From NCBI GenBank assembly GCA_033239125.1, contig BSWB01000008.1:16646001-16710000 (forward strand): DNA of 64,000 bases. The letters are read 5' to 3'. Position numbers and translations under genes: made by a program. Origin of the DNA: Fagopyrum homotropicum. Taxonomy: Eukaryota; Streptophyta; Magnoliopsida; Caryophyllales; Polygonaceae. Below, in pieces: positions 10,454-20,892 of this stretch. The stretch's first letter is position 1. Each line of letters opens with the position of its first letter. The notes under the pieces are model-generated. The model made no database searches, was not told the DNA's origin, and worked only from the letters and a program-made list of their open reading frames with translations.

Positions 10454-12555
10454 ATGGATATTGTTTCGGATATTTAAATTATTATATTATTTTAATATCG
10501 TAAATAATTTACTAGAATGATTCTCATATCGGAAATTATATTTTACAAGTATATTTATATATTCGTTGCGCATACATATAATCCGTATTTTATTTTTTCT
10601 GAATCTTTTCCCGTTGTGAGATTCCAATTCCGAATAAGTAGATAATATTTCGTATATAGAATTCTTTTTGTAAGTAGATAATATCTCGTGGTGTTCATAC
10701 TTACATATATTATTCCATAAATATGCACAATGGTACATAATATGATGCAACACTAGTTACAGTAAAATTCAAGAATGTCATACTTTTTCCTTGTATTCCT
10801 TAGAACTCAAATTTGAACAATAATCGCTCACGATAAGTAAAGTTAATTTTAAAATTCTCTTTGATGTTTTTACCCGTGTTGTCAACAATCCACATTTAAA
10901 AGTCTTCAAATTGATCAATTTTTGACAAGAATATATAATAGAGTACAATCAAACCCGAAAAAATAAAGAAAAAGACTTTACAAGGGATAGTTCCTTAATA
11001 TACTAATCGATGATAACAACACGAGCCGTTAATATACAAACAACCGACGAGAGATGAGGCATATAATTTGAACTTATGTATGAACTCTTCAATCCGAAAA
11101 GAACGGGGTGTATGTTTTAGCAAAATCTCTTGATGATCTAAATGCAGAATCCCATTGATAATAAAAATGGGAAGATCACTTAGCTATTAGACCTGAATGA
11201 TTGTCCAAAATAATAGAATAAATATAAGTTAAAAATCCATCAAAACTTGAACATTATACAGAAAAATAAACTCATAAACATTGCAAATCAAATGTTAAAA
11301 AAATGAACAATAGGCTAAAGAAACCTATATTGTACAATTTAATAAAAAGGAAATGAAAAAAATTGTTAAAATACGTAACAATGAAAAAGAGAAATGTAAT
11401 TGGGAACCTACTATTTTGGTAAATTGATAATTCGATGTTGGACATTGATGTTGAATTGTATGGTGCCTTTAACCTCGATCTACTCATTCTCTTGATGGTC
11501 TAAATGCAGAATCATATTGATAATGAATAAGGGAAGATCACTTAGCTATTAGACCTGAATGATTGTTCACAATGATAGAATAAATATAAATTAAAAATCC
11601 ATCGAAACTTGAACATTATACGGAAAAATAAAATCATAACCCATAGAAATCAAATGTTAAAAAAATGAACAATAGGCTACAGAAACCTATATTGTACAAT
11701 ATAATAAGAGAAAATGAAATATTTATTAAAATACGTAACAATGAAAAAGGGAAATGTAATTGAGAACTTACTATTTTGGTAAATTGATAATTCGATGTTG
11801 GACATTGATGTTGAATTGTATGGCGTCTTGAACCTAGATCTACTCATTTTGATATCATGTTCATAAAAATGATATACTCGTCTTAGTCTTTATATAAGAG
11901 AAAATTCCGTTTGTTATCATGTCATGTTTCGATGTGGGATGCCTCATTGAAATAGGTAAATTGGTATGTACATCGATTTTTGAATATTCCTCCTACTTCT
12001 TCATCTATATATTGTAGTTACTTAGTTTTTTTACATGGAAAGTGCTAATATCAATAATTATGAATCTGCATATTAAGAATTCAGAAATATCTTGTTCATT
12101 CACAACATATATATTGCAAGAATTTTATATCGTCATCTATCAATTTATAGGTGTTTTTGTTTGAGAAGCAGAGGCATTGTGGTGTATAACACTGTCCAAA
12201 ATCGCAAAATTCAAAGAATGGAAAATACCAATATTTGTGAAATTTATTGCATACATTGTATACGATGAATTGAGAGTATTTTACCAAAAAAAAAATTTGG
12301 CATTATAGCAATTCATTCAAAATATATAGACAACAAATTATGTGTGAATTTTTTGAAATTGTGGAATGTTATTTCCGTCGCTCAAAATTTATCAAACTAA
12401 TTGTTTATATAATGTATATATGACACAAAAGAGGACATGTCAAATTATCAATTGATGCAAGAGCATCTCCAAACATAACTCGATTGAAGACCACTATCAT
12501 GGAAGCAATGATGCAAGGAGTGAAGTTCACTTTAAGGAGGAGAAGAGGGAGAATT
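10454..12555. repeat. AT-rich duplicated segment, copy 2
   Basis: This is the second copy of 6431-8166, starting nine or so bases after the LTR-like block ends. It is longer than copy 1 because of an internal 362-bp tandem duplication (11126-11850). It again ends in a purine-rich run (GGAGGAGAAGAGGGAGAATT) followed by an LTR-like terminus. No tRNA primer site is recognisable at its left edge and no conserved ORF is present. Confidence 0.85.
11126..11850. repeat. 362-bp tandem duplication
   Basis: TCTCTTGATG at 11126 recurs at 11488, followed by the same series (CTAAATGCAGAATC, CTTAGCTATTAGACCTGAAT, AACCTATATTGTACAAT). Copy 1 at 7090-7470 has one unit only, so the duplication followed the larger one. 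Confidence 0.85.
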
Positions 12556-12921
12556 TGTATTGTCCCCAAAACGGAATAAGCACTACATTGTCAGGATCTT
12601 GGACAAGGATTCCTTAATGTTTATATAGAGAAGAAAGATAAAACAAGGGCATAAAACTTGCCAAGATAAAAGATAGAAAAACCAATCGTATATCACGATG
12701 TCAACAAAAAAGGGTCCAAAAAAAAACGTACAACCACAATCAGGTCAAACTCGAGGCTAACAACATCAGAGTTAGAAATGCAAACCACAAACCCAAAAGA
12801 TAAAGCCAAATGTAGGAACAAGTTATAGAAAAACAAGGCCACCCAAGGTCAACCAAAACACAATGACTATCACTAGGATCTCTGACCTCCATGCTCCTGA
12901 ATTGTTCTTGTACCTAATTAT
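12556..12921 (-). mobile_element. LTR-like block copy 2, left part
   Basis: It begins TGTATTGTCCCC and matches 8167-8534 (CGGAATAAGC, AAAACAAGG, TCTCTGACCTCCATGCTCCT). It is interrupted after CCTAATTAT by the chromovirus and resumes at 23461. Minus orientation is assigned by analogy with the first block. Confidence 0.75.
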
Positions 12922-13025
12922 TGTAATACCCGGAAAATTTAATTTCCGTTTATGATCCGATCAAACCGGATTCCGATCCGCTAACCTTTCTTAATTTTAA
13001 ATACTATTACACAATATTAGATTCT

Positions 13026-13060
13026 ATCATTTTATGTGACCTTAATTCACATAAAATGAT
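13026..13060. repeat. LTR hairpin, perfect 14-bp arms
   Basis: ATCATTTTATGTGA (13026-13039) and TCACATAAAATGAT (13047-13060) flank CCTTAAT. The same hairpin is at 20997-21031 in the 3' LTR and, with drift, at 751-793. Confidence 0.95.
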
Positions 13061-14594
13061 AAATATGTAACCCGAATAGAAATTTCATATATTTAAAACT
13101 CGAAGAGCGGTTCCGTACGAGTAACGACTCACTTTTCAGCTCATCATCTAGCGGCATGAGCAGGCCCATCGGAGTAGGCCCATTATACCTAATCATCCGG
13201 CCCACTTATCAACCCTAATCCTCCCCTTAATTAAGTTTTAACCTAATATTATTAATTCGAACCTAATGAGTAGCAACAATAGTCGGCCATGTCTTTCTCT
13301 TCCTCTCTTTGCTCGATCGACAGCCATAGTAGTAGCAACCTCCTCTGCGCCGGATCTACCCCGTCTACATCGGTCAGGTGAGCACCGTTTCCCTCCCTTC
13401 CTTCCTGAGGCAACCAACCACCACTGACTACCCTTCCTGTCGCACAACAAGGCGAGTTGTCCATTGCCGGTCCACCACAGAGAAGCCCAGACGCTGTTGT
13501 AGTCGTTGCAACAGGTGAGGCAGTGCTGTCTCCTTTCCCTCTCTTTATCCTCTAGCTTCTTGTACACCCTTAACCACCTAGCCCTCGCAGCACAGCAGGA
13601 GAGGGACTTCTACTGCTTTGTGGCCATCGCAAGCCCCGCCTTCACGAGCCCTTCTTCTCGCCTCGTCAGGGGGCTACCACGGACCACTCGACCCAATCAG
13701 ACAGGATTGGTGAGCCCTCTGCACTCCAACCTTCAGATTCATTATATTATTTTAATAATTGCAGCAACATAGATGTAGTTGTTGTAAGATGTTGAGGGGG
13801 GCTGAGTTGGGAGTGAATTAAGAATAGATTAGCTTTTCCCTCTTGGTAGCATGGTGAAGGGGTAGAGAGTACTAATGGGTTATATATATGTATCTTGGTT
13901 CTCTTGAGTTTTGGAGTAGGATCTTCAAGGTAGGATAGGGGTAAAAGAGTGCTGACATGAGACTTGAATCTAGGATCCAAAACCAACCCAGAAATTTCAG
14001 TTTTATGAGCTAAAACTACTGACTTTGAGCCCGTATTTGGATAGCTTAGATCGAACATCCACCGTTGAATTTTGATATATTGTAGATAGAAATACGTAGT
14101 TTACTGTGTTAAACTTTGGGAGAAAGTTAACGGTCGGATTAGAACTCATGAGGACTCAAAGTAGGACAAATGAGCTGTTTTTACAGTAGTGGAAAATTGG
14201 CTAAGTATGGGAACTTCAACTTTTATTCCAACTTTTGAGATTTATGGGAGAGTTATGGTTGAGTATTTTTGAGAGATCTTTACCCCTATGTTTAGTATGC
14301 ATATCATAGAGGGTCTAGAGTTTTTTTTTTTTCGGAATTTTCATATTTTTATTCGAGCCTCTTATCTTAAGCCAAAGACGGACCTTAGCGACTTTTAAGG
14401 AAAACTAGATTTTTGGTTGACTTTTATAAAACTTTAGTAAACTAGATCTTGAGAACTAGATTATGGAAAAAGGTTCCAAAGGAGATTTGGGAACTAAGTT
14501 ATGGATTATTATTGGAGTTTCGGGACCAGGGGTAAAATAGTCTTTTCACCTTTAGAGGGTATTTTAGTAAATTTCCCCTTATAAGATTGTACAT

Positions 14595-14617
14595 CTTAGA
14601 AGTTTGTAACTTCTAAG
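14595..14617. repeat. LTR hairpin, 10-bp arms
   Basis: CTTAGAAGTT and AACTTCTAAG flank a TGT loop. The 3' LTR copy (22562-22584) has one change that turns a pair into a G-T wobble. Confidence 0.9.
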
Positions 14618-15491
14618 AGTATGGGAGATATTTTTGATCCACATGCCTTGTATGACAAGTGTTTGAGTTCTACGGTTGCAGACCGAGTTGAGATTGAGAG
14701 AATTGTGATTTGAACCAGGTAAGTTCATGCGACTTACTTAGCCGGTTTCTAGATGTTAGCTGGTTGATAATAGTGGTGTGTGTTGAGTGTTTGATAATTA
14801 CAACATGTCTAGGTCGACTTTATTATTATCTAGAGCCCAAGTGTATGTATAACGGGCCGTGACATCACTGCCCAGCTCTGATAGGAGACTGGGAGGTTCT
14901 CTATACCCAGAACATACAAGTACAAGGTGAGATGCATCGGATCCATTCCTGATGGTTACACGGGGCAGAGTCGAGGTTTGGGAATCCCTCGTGTCTCAAA
15001 ATAAGTATCATTAGTAAGAGTGAATGACCTAAGTAAAGATAATAAATGGATTGTTTGAAAGCATGATGTGTGTTTACTTTTGCTATGGCGTGTGTGTGTG
15101 TGCTATTTCATTTATCTAACTTTTAGATAGCTAGCTAACGGTTGTTATGTTGTGTTGTTTAGATTTACCACCGGTTAGAACAACAGCTGAGTGATCCGGA
15201 AGTAGTGGTCAGCCGGGTGTCCGTACTCCTTAGAGTGGGGTTGGATGTTTGCTTTATTTTTTCTTCCTTTCGTTTTAAGACAGTTAGACTTTTATGTTTA
15301 TTAAGTGTCGTGGACTGTTAGACGTTGTGTTACATTCATCTCTTTAAAATATCATTTTATGAATTTCAGCTTTTCTTATTTGTGTCTTGTTGCAAGATCC
15401 TAGTAAAATTATTGTCAAACTGATGTCGGGACCCATTGTGAGTTCCTAACTAGTAATGCCCCGAGTTCTGAGAATTCGGGGTGTTACAACA

Positions 15492-15505
15492 TGGTATTAG
15501 AGCTC
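15492..15505 (+). promoter_or_regulatory. Primer-binding site, initiator-Met tRNA
   Basis: TGGTATTAGAGCTC lies three bases after the LTR end and fits initiator methionine tRNA (TGGTATCAGAGC) with one mismatch. Confidence 0.9.
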
Positions 15506-15750
15506 TAGGTTGGCAACAATGGCACTTGAAATCTTTTGAAAGACCGAATAAGTACTTAAGCAGAAACCGAAAAGGGATCTGAGTTTTAAAAAGGATCTTT
15601 GGTTTTCAAAATGCATGCATAGTCTGGTTGGGGATAGAAAGTACGGCTGACCACCACTACTACCGCGGATCTCAGTATGCTTAGTATAGCTTTTTACTCT
15701 CGTTTGACTTATTAGCTAGATTATAACTGTAGTTGTTATCACTAGCGCAG

Positions 15751-17011
15751 ATGGCACGTACTAGGGCTATAATAGCTACTGATCGAGGTAGAGGCCGTCC
15801 ACCTCTCCCTGCAGCTGGACAGGGTATGGGCGATAGGACTCCTGTGGTTAGAGGACGCGGCCATGGAGGTAGACCTCCATTATATAGAGGTCGAGGCCAA
15901 GCTCCTCGAGAGGATCCACCAGCAGTGAGCATGCTAGATGTTAGAATGGAGGAGGTGGTTGAGAGTGTGGTTCCCGAGGTTGGGAATAAGACCTCTACTA
16001 GGTCTAGACCACAAGGAGCACGTTCGACTGAGTCAGGATGCGTTTCTATAGGGGCATCTGAGTATACAGAGTACAGAGCATACGTCCATCGTATGAAAGA
16101 GGCTGCCAAGGCAGAGAGACTTGCCCAGGTACCACCAGTACCGGCTAGGTCAGTTCAGGTGACACATAAAGTGACTCAGACCCCGGTTGTGCCTGAGAGG
16201 AGAGTTGAGGCTGACAGAGCTCCTGCTAGGTCTAGAGCCCCGAGACCGGATGAGTGATTGAAGGATTTCAACTCCCATAAATTGCCCTCATAAAATGGAG
16301 AGATAGGGTTGGAGGTGGAGCATTGGATAGGGCACGTAGAGACTGCACTAGAGGCGATACGTTTCCCATAGGATCGACAAGTAGAGTTAGTACAGACCTT
16401 GTTCATAGAGGATGCTCATTCCTGGTGGTGGACCATTCGTAGCCGAGTCACTAGTTGGAAGCAGATGAGGAGTATTATTAGAGAGAGGTACTGCCCTGCC
16501 TCGTTGAGGAGAGAGATTTCAGGACTTCATTGAGGCGGGATTTGACGATATTTCGATTGCCGAGGCAATTAAGAAGTTTCAAAAGGAGTTGATCCTACTT
16601 GGACCAGTTGCATCTCCTGAGGAGCAGCATGTGTACCTCTTTTCAAGGAGATTAAGAGAGAGCACTCGTTCTTATCTGGCCGGATTTCACTGCGAGTCTT
16701 TGTTAGACTATCAGGATAGGGCTTCCGCATATGAGAGAGATAGGCCAGTCCCGAGGAGAGATGCTCAGTCAGATAGGCCGGATAAGCGGTAGAGGACAAG
16801 ATATGCTAGTGGTAGTATGGGAGTAGCTGGTTTTGGATGGGGACAGACTCAGGGACAACATAGTCACACCGCTACAGTTCAGACTCCAGCTGGGGGTTCA
16901 CAGTGTCATAACTGTAGTGGCTACGGACACATCCGATCGAACTACACGAAGCCGTTAGTGACCTGCTTTCAGTGCGACAAGGCTGGACATAGAGCTGTAT
17001 TTTGCCGCTAG
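15751..17011 (+). pseudogene. gag: Chromovirus gag, broken
   Basis: Gag would form the virus-like particle and bind RNA. The first 169 codons from ATG 15751 are basic and RG-rich (RGRGRPPLP, VVRGRGHGGRPP) and then acidic and proline-rich. The capsid part (16258-16790) can be followed only in pieces across stops at 16255 (TGA) and 16309 (TAA) and frameshifts. Two zinc knuckles remain at 16900-17009. The first has lost its last cysteine (CX2CX4HX4Y); the second is intact (CFQC...GH...C). The segment from 17012 to 17235 continues Gln-rich linker sequence with further stops. Confidence 0.85.
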
Positions 17012-17235
17012 GGCAAGACTCCATCTCAGCAGGGTTCTTCCCCTGTAGGTCTATTAGGGGGTGGACAGAGGCAGCCACAGTACCGAGCTCTGAGTCAGAA
17101 GCAACAGTACCGAGCCTAGGTCAGCAGCAACCGTACAGGGCTCCAGGATATCCTTCCTCACAGAGTTCTATGTAGGGATCCGGTCGGGGCAGGGGACGTG
17201 GTAGTACAACTGATACCAGGGGAGCCCCGTCATGG

Positions 17236-18357
17236 GTGTTTGAATTGAGGAGTGCTGATCAACCAGAGGCACCGACGACCACTTGTACTATTTGGATCCA
17301 TGACTTACCCATACGAGTTTTGTTTGATATGGGTGTTACGCACTCCATTATATCTGATGCATGCTTAGATAGGTTGTCCTTAGCCATTGTAGAGGGGATA
17401 CCATTTATGATAGGATTACCTGATGGGAGTAGGGTCAGAGGGACCCGAGAGATCTATGACTTCCCCATTTGTTTGGGAGATCGAGATTGGCTCATAGATT
17501 TCCTAGTCATGTCATTAGCACATGAGGGCATGATTTTAGGGATGAATTGGATGACGAGACATGGAGCGGTCTTAGACATTGGCAGGAGGACAGTGACTGT
17601 TGCCACTGAGCAGGGTCACAGAGTGATATTCCGAGGTTGGGACCTCAGAAAGTCCGGCACATTTATCAGTGTAGTTAGAGTAGCAAGACTGATAGCACAG
17701 GGTTGCGAGGCCTTCCAGTGTTATGCCATGAAGGAACGCAAGAGTTTGACAGTAGAGGAGATACCAGTTGCATGCAAGTTTGCAGAGGTATTTAGTGATG
17801 ACCTGCCAGGGTTACCTCCACAGAGGAGCGTAGATTTTAGCATTGAGTTGGAGCCGGGCACGAGACCGATCTCGAAGGCCCTGTACCGCCTGACACCGAT
17901 AGAGCTGCTTGAGCTGAAGAAGCAGTTGGAGGAACTGGCGGAGAAGGGCTTCATACGCCCTAGTGTATCCCCTTGGGGAGCACCAATATTATTTGTAAGG
18001 AAGAAGGACAGATCGATGAGGCTATGCATCGACTACAGAGAGTTGAATAAAGTCACCATCAAGAACAAGTATCCACTGCCTCGCATAGATGATCTGTTGG
18101 ATCAGTTGGATGGAGAATCCGTGTTTTCGAGGATCGACTTGAGATCGGGTTATCACCAGCTGAGGGTGAGAGATCAGGACATACCTAAGACGGCATTCCG
18201 GACTAGGTATGATCATTATGAGTTTGTAGTGATGCCATTTGGGCTCACTAATGCGCCAGAAGTGTTCATGGAGTTAATGAACGGGATTTTCATCGACTTC
18301 TTAGACCAATTTCTAGTGGTCTTCATTGATGGCATTCTAGTTTACTGTAGGAGTTGA
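17236..18357 (+). pseudogene. pol: Chromovirus protease and RT, first part of pol
   Basis: A 373-codon open stretch. The aspartic protease is near residues 20-130, with active site FDMGVTHS instead of the usual D-[ST]-G, followed by the ILGMNWM flap-side motif. RT begins near residue 170 (LPPQRSVDFSIELEPG) and shows SPWGAPILFVRKKDRS, RLCIDYRELN, the PLPRIDDLLDQLDG segment, the SRIDLRSGYHQ motif (first catalytic Asp) and MPFGLTNAP. The FVDD box reads FIDGILVY, so the second Asp of the pair is Gly. A TGA at 18355 ends the frame just after it. Protease and RT were therefore probably inactive already apart from the stop. Confidence 0.92.
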
Positions 18358-19150
18358 GAGGAGCATGCCGGGCACTTGAGGACAGTGTTGCAGATTCTGC
18401 AGGATAACCAGCTTTATGCTAAGCTATCCAAATGCAAGTTCTGGATGTCAGAGGTGGCCTTCTTAGGCCAAGTGGTGACTGTTGAGGGGATTAAGGTCGA
18501 TCCGGCGAAGATCGAGTTAGTGTCTTCTTGGCAACCTCCAAAGAATGTTAAGGAGGTTCGTAGCTTTCTCGGTTTGGCAAGCTACTACCGCCGGTTTATG
18601 GAAGGGTTCTCCTTGATTGCCTGACCACTTACCTGCCTTCTTAGGAAGACTACTCGATTCGTGTGGTCTGAGCCGTGTCAGCGGAGTTTTGAGGAGTTAA
18701 AGAGGAGATTGACGTCTGCTCCAATTTTAGCACAACCTGAGGTACGGATGACTTTGTGGTATACAGTGACGCATCCAAGCTAGGGTTGGGGTGTGTTTTG
18801 ATGTAGAGGGGTAAGTTCATAGCCTATGCGTCTCGACAGCTGAAGACATATGAAGAGAAATACCCCACACACGACCTAGAGTTAGCTGCAGTAGGCCATG
18901 CTCTTAAGATCTGGCGTCACTATCTCTATGGGGCGACCTGTCACATCTTCACAAACCATAAGATTCTGAAGTACATATTCACTCAACGGGAGTTGAATAA
19001 CCACAAAAGGCGGTGGTTAGAGTTGATCAAGGATTTCGACCTTGAGATTCTATACCACCCCGGAAAGGCGAATGTAGTAGCTGACGCTTTGAGCCGGAAG
19101 ACGCCTCGGGAGAAGGCAATAGCCCGGTTGACGGTACAGCCATAGTTGTA
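18358..19150 (+). pseudogene. pol: Chromovirus RT thumb and RNase H, broken
   Basis: In frame with the preceding piece, residues such as YAKLSKCKFW, FLGQVVTVEGI and VRSFLGLASYYRRF identify the RT thumb/connection up to a TGA at 18622. After frameshifts RNase H is legible: EKYPTHDLELAAVGHALKIWRHYL, then FTNHKILKYIF, where the usual catalytic Asp of T-D-H-K is Asn, and NVVADALSRK. More stops follow at 19143-19151. Confidence 0.85.
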
Positions 19151-20317
19151 GAGAGATTTGGCTTGGTTAGAGGTAGAGATTCAGTTTCCAGATACAGTTT
19201 GTCAGTTGGCTACTTTAGAGTTGCTTCCTGATCTGTTGGGTGGATCCGACGGAAGCAGGATACTTGCCCGACCTTGACTAGGATCCGAGATAGGATGTCT
19301 CGAGATGAGGCACCTCAGTTCACTATCGGTGCTGATGGAGTGATGAGGCATTAGGACCACATTTGTGTGCCATCAGATAGTGAGTTGAGACAAAGGATAT
19401 TAGGTGAGGCTCATGCTACCCCATACTCAGTACATCCCGGAGCGAGTAAGATGTACAAGGATGTGAGACGTTCCTTCTGGTGGGGTGGTTTGATACCCGA
19501 CGTGGCTCGGTATGTAGCTCAATGTGAGACTTATCAGCAGGTCAAGTTTGAGAATCGTAGGTCCGGAGGAGAGCTCCACCCACTCCCAGCACCACAGTGG
19601 AAGTGGGAGGATATATCTATGGATTTTGTCATGGGATTGAGACTCAACAGAGGTTTTAATGCTATCTGGGTAGTGGTAGACCGTCTAACGAAGACCGTAC
19701 GTTTCATTCAGATTAAGCAAACGTGGCCGGTAAGTCGTCTAGCTGAGGAGTACATCAGACACATTGTGAGGCTCCATGGAGTACCGAGGACTATCGTCTC
19801 CGACAGAGATGGACGTTTCACCTCGAGATTTTGTCAGCACGTACATACTGCTTTAGGGACGAGTCTCCACTTTACTACTGCTTACCACCCACAGACTGAC
19901 GGTCAATCTGAGAGGACCATCCAGACGTTAGAGGACATGCTGCGGGCTTGTGTACTAGATTGGGGGCAGGTATGGCCTAATCACCTTTCCCTTGTAGAGT
20001 TTTAATATAATAACATTTGGCACGCATCTATTGGGATGACCCCTTATGAGGCTTTGTACGGGCGAAGATGTCGCACGCCATTGTGCTGGGATGAGCCTGG
20101 CAGAGCTGATGGAGTAGCTCCAAACCAGATACAGGATGACATCGCTCGGATTGCCCTGGTCCGAGAGCGGATGTTAGCAGCTCAAAGTCGTAAGAAATCC
20201 TATGCCGATAAAAGGTGTCGACCCTTGGAGTTTAGAGTGGGTGCACATGTGTGGTTGAGGGTGTCACCGACGAGAGGTGTCCGGCGTTTCGGCATTAAGG
20301 GGAAGCTGAGTCCCTGA
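19151..20317 (+). pseudogene. pol: Chromovirus integrase
   Basis: The longest open piece is 19367-20005. The HHCC zinc domain is present (EAH, VHPG, QCETYQ), but the second cysteine is Tyr. The catalytic core has ISMDFVMGL, VSDRDGRF and the HPQTDGQSERT motif, so all three acidic residues remain. A TAA at 20003 interrupts before WHASIGMTPYEALYGRR, which continues in another frame from 20036 to a TGA at 20315. The GPY/F module starts at the end of that piece. Confidence 0.9.
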
Positions 20318-20686
20318 TATGTCGGACCTTTTGAGATCTTGGAGAGAGTCGGAGAGGTGGCCTACCGATTAGCACTACCGCCGAGACTAGAGGGTGTCCA
20401 TCCGGTCTTCCATGTATCTCAGCTGAGAGAGTACATCCCAGACCCGAGGCACATCATCAGCCATGAGGACCTGATAGTTAAGCCATATCATACTTTTGTG
20501 GAGTACCGGATACTTGTCCGGGAGCGCATTACTAGATGTTTGCGGTCCAAGAAGATACCAATGTTGAGGATCTAGTGGTCTAGACGAGGAGCCGATGAGG
20601 CCACTTGGGAGACAGAGGAGAGTATTAGGCGAAATTATCCCGAGTTCTTTGCAGAGTTAGCCGCTACTTCTGTACCGACGAGTTAG
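20318..20686 (+). pseudogene. pol: Chromovirus integrase C-terminus with chromodomain
   Basis: The piece 20339-20575 carries RLEGVHPVFHVSQLREYIPD and the first chromodomain strands (VEYRILVRERITRCLRSKKIP). After a TAG at 20573 the rest follows in the same frame: EATWETEESIRRNYPEFF, the classic chromodomain end, stopping at TAG 20684. In living relatives the chromodomain steers integration toward heterochromatin by binding histone marks; that role is family knowledge. Confidence 0.9.
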
Positions 20687-20879
20687 TACTCGGATGCTGT
20701 GTTGCTTGACTTTTCATGTTTTAGCCCTGGATTGAGTGATTGTGTTTTCTTTGATGTGTGCCTGATTATGATGATTGAGTAGTTGCATGTTAGAAAACGG
20801 GATTTAATGAAACCAAGTTATACAAAGAAAGTCGTTTGATTAGATACAATATTCTAAGTTTTGGGACGAAACTTATTTT

Positions 20880-20892
20880 AAGAGGGTACTGA
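20880..20892 (+). promoter_or_regulatory. Polypurine tract of the chromovirus
   Basis: AAGAGGGTACTGA lies immediately before the 3' LTR. The antisense relative at 55218-55240 keeps the same arrangement (TCAGTACCCCCTT). Confidence 0.75.

Larger units (their letters stand above)
12922..15488 (+). mobile_element. 5' LTR of the chromovirus
   Basis: It runs from TGTAATACCCGG to CGGGGTGTTACA. It holds a 14-bp-arm hairpin near the start, a GC-rich segment (13270-13720) whose ORFs are non-coding noise repeated in the 3' LTR, a second hairpin at 14595-14617, a GGTAAGTT...GACTTACT box near 14719-14740, a TG-rich run, and the TTGTGTCTTGTTGCAAGATCC box near the end. The promoter was not pinpointed. Confidence 0.93.

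Noticed and set aside
10454..10470. TGGATATTG after the LTR-like block as a possible primer site
   Set aside because: It begins TGG but does not match the 3' end of any tRNA I recognise.
13238..13772. ORFs of 70-109 codons repeated at 21210-21684
   Set aside because: They are duplicated because they lie in both LTRs of one element; no domain and open on both strands.
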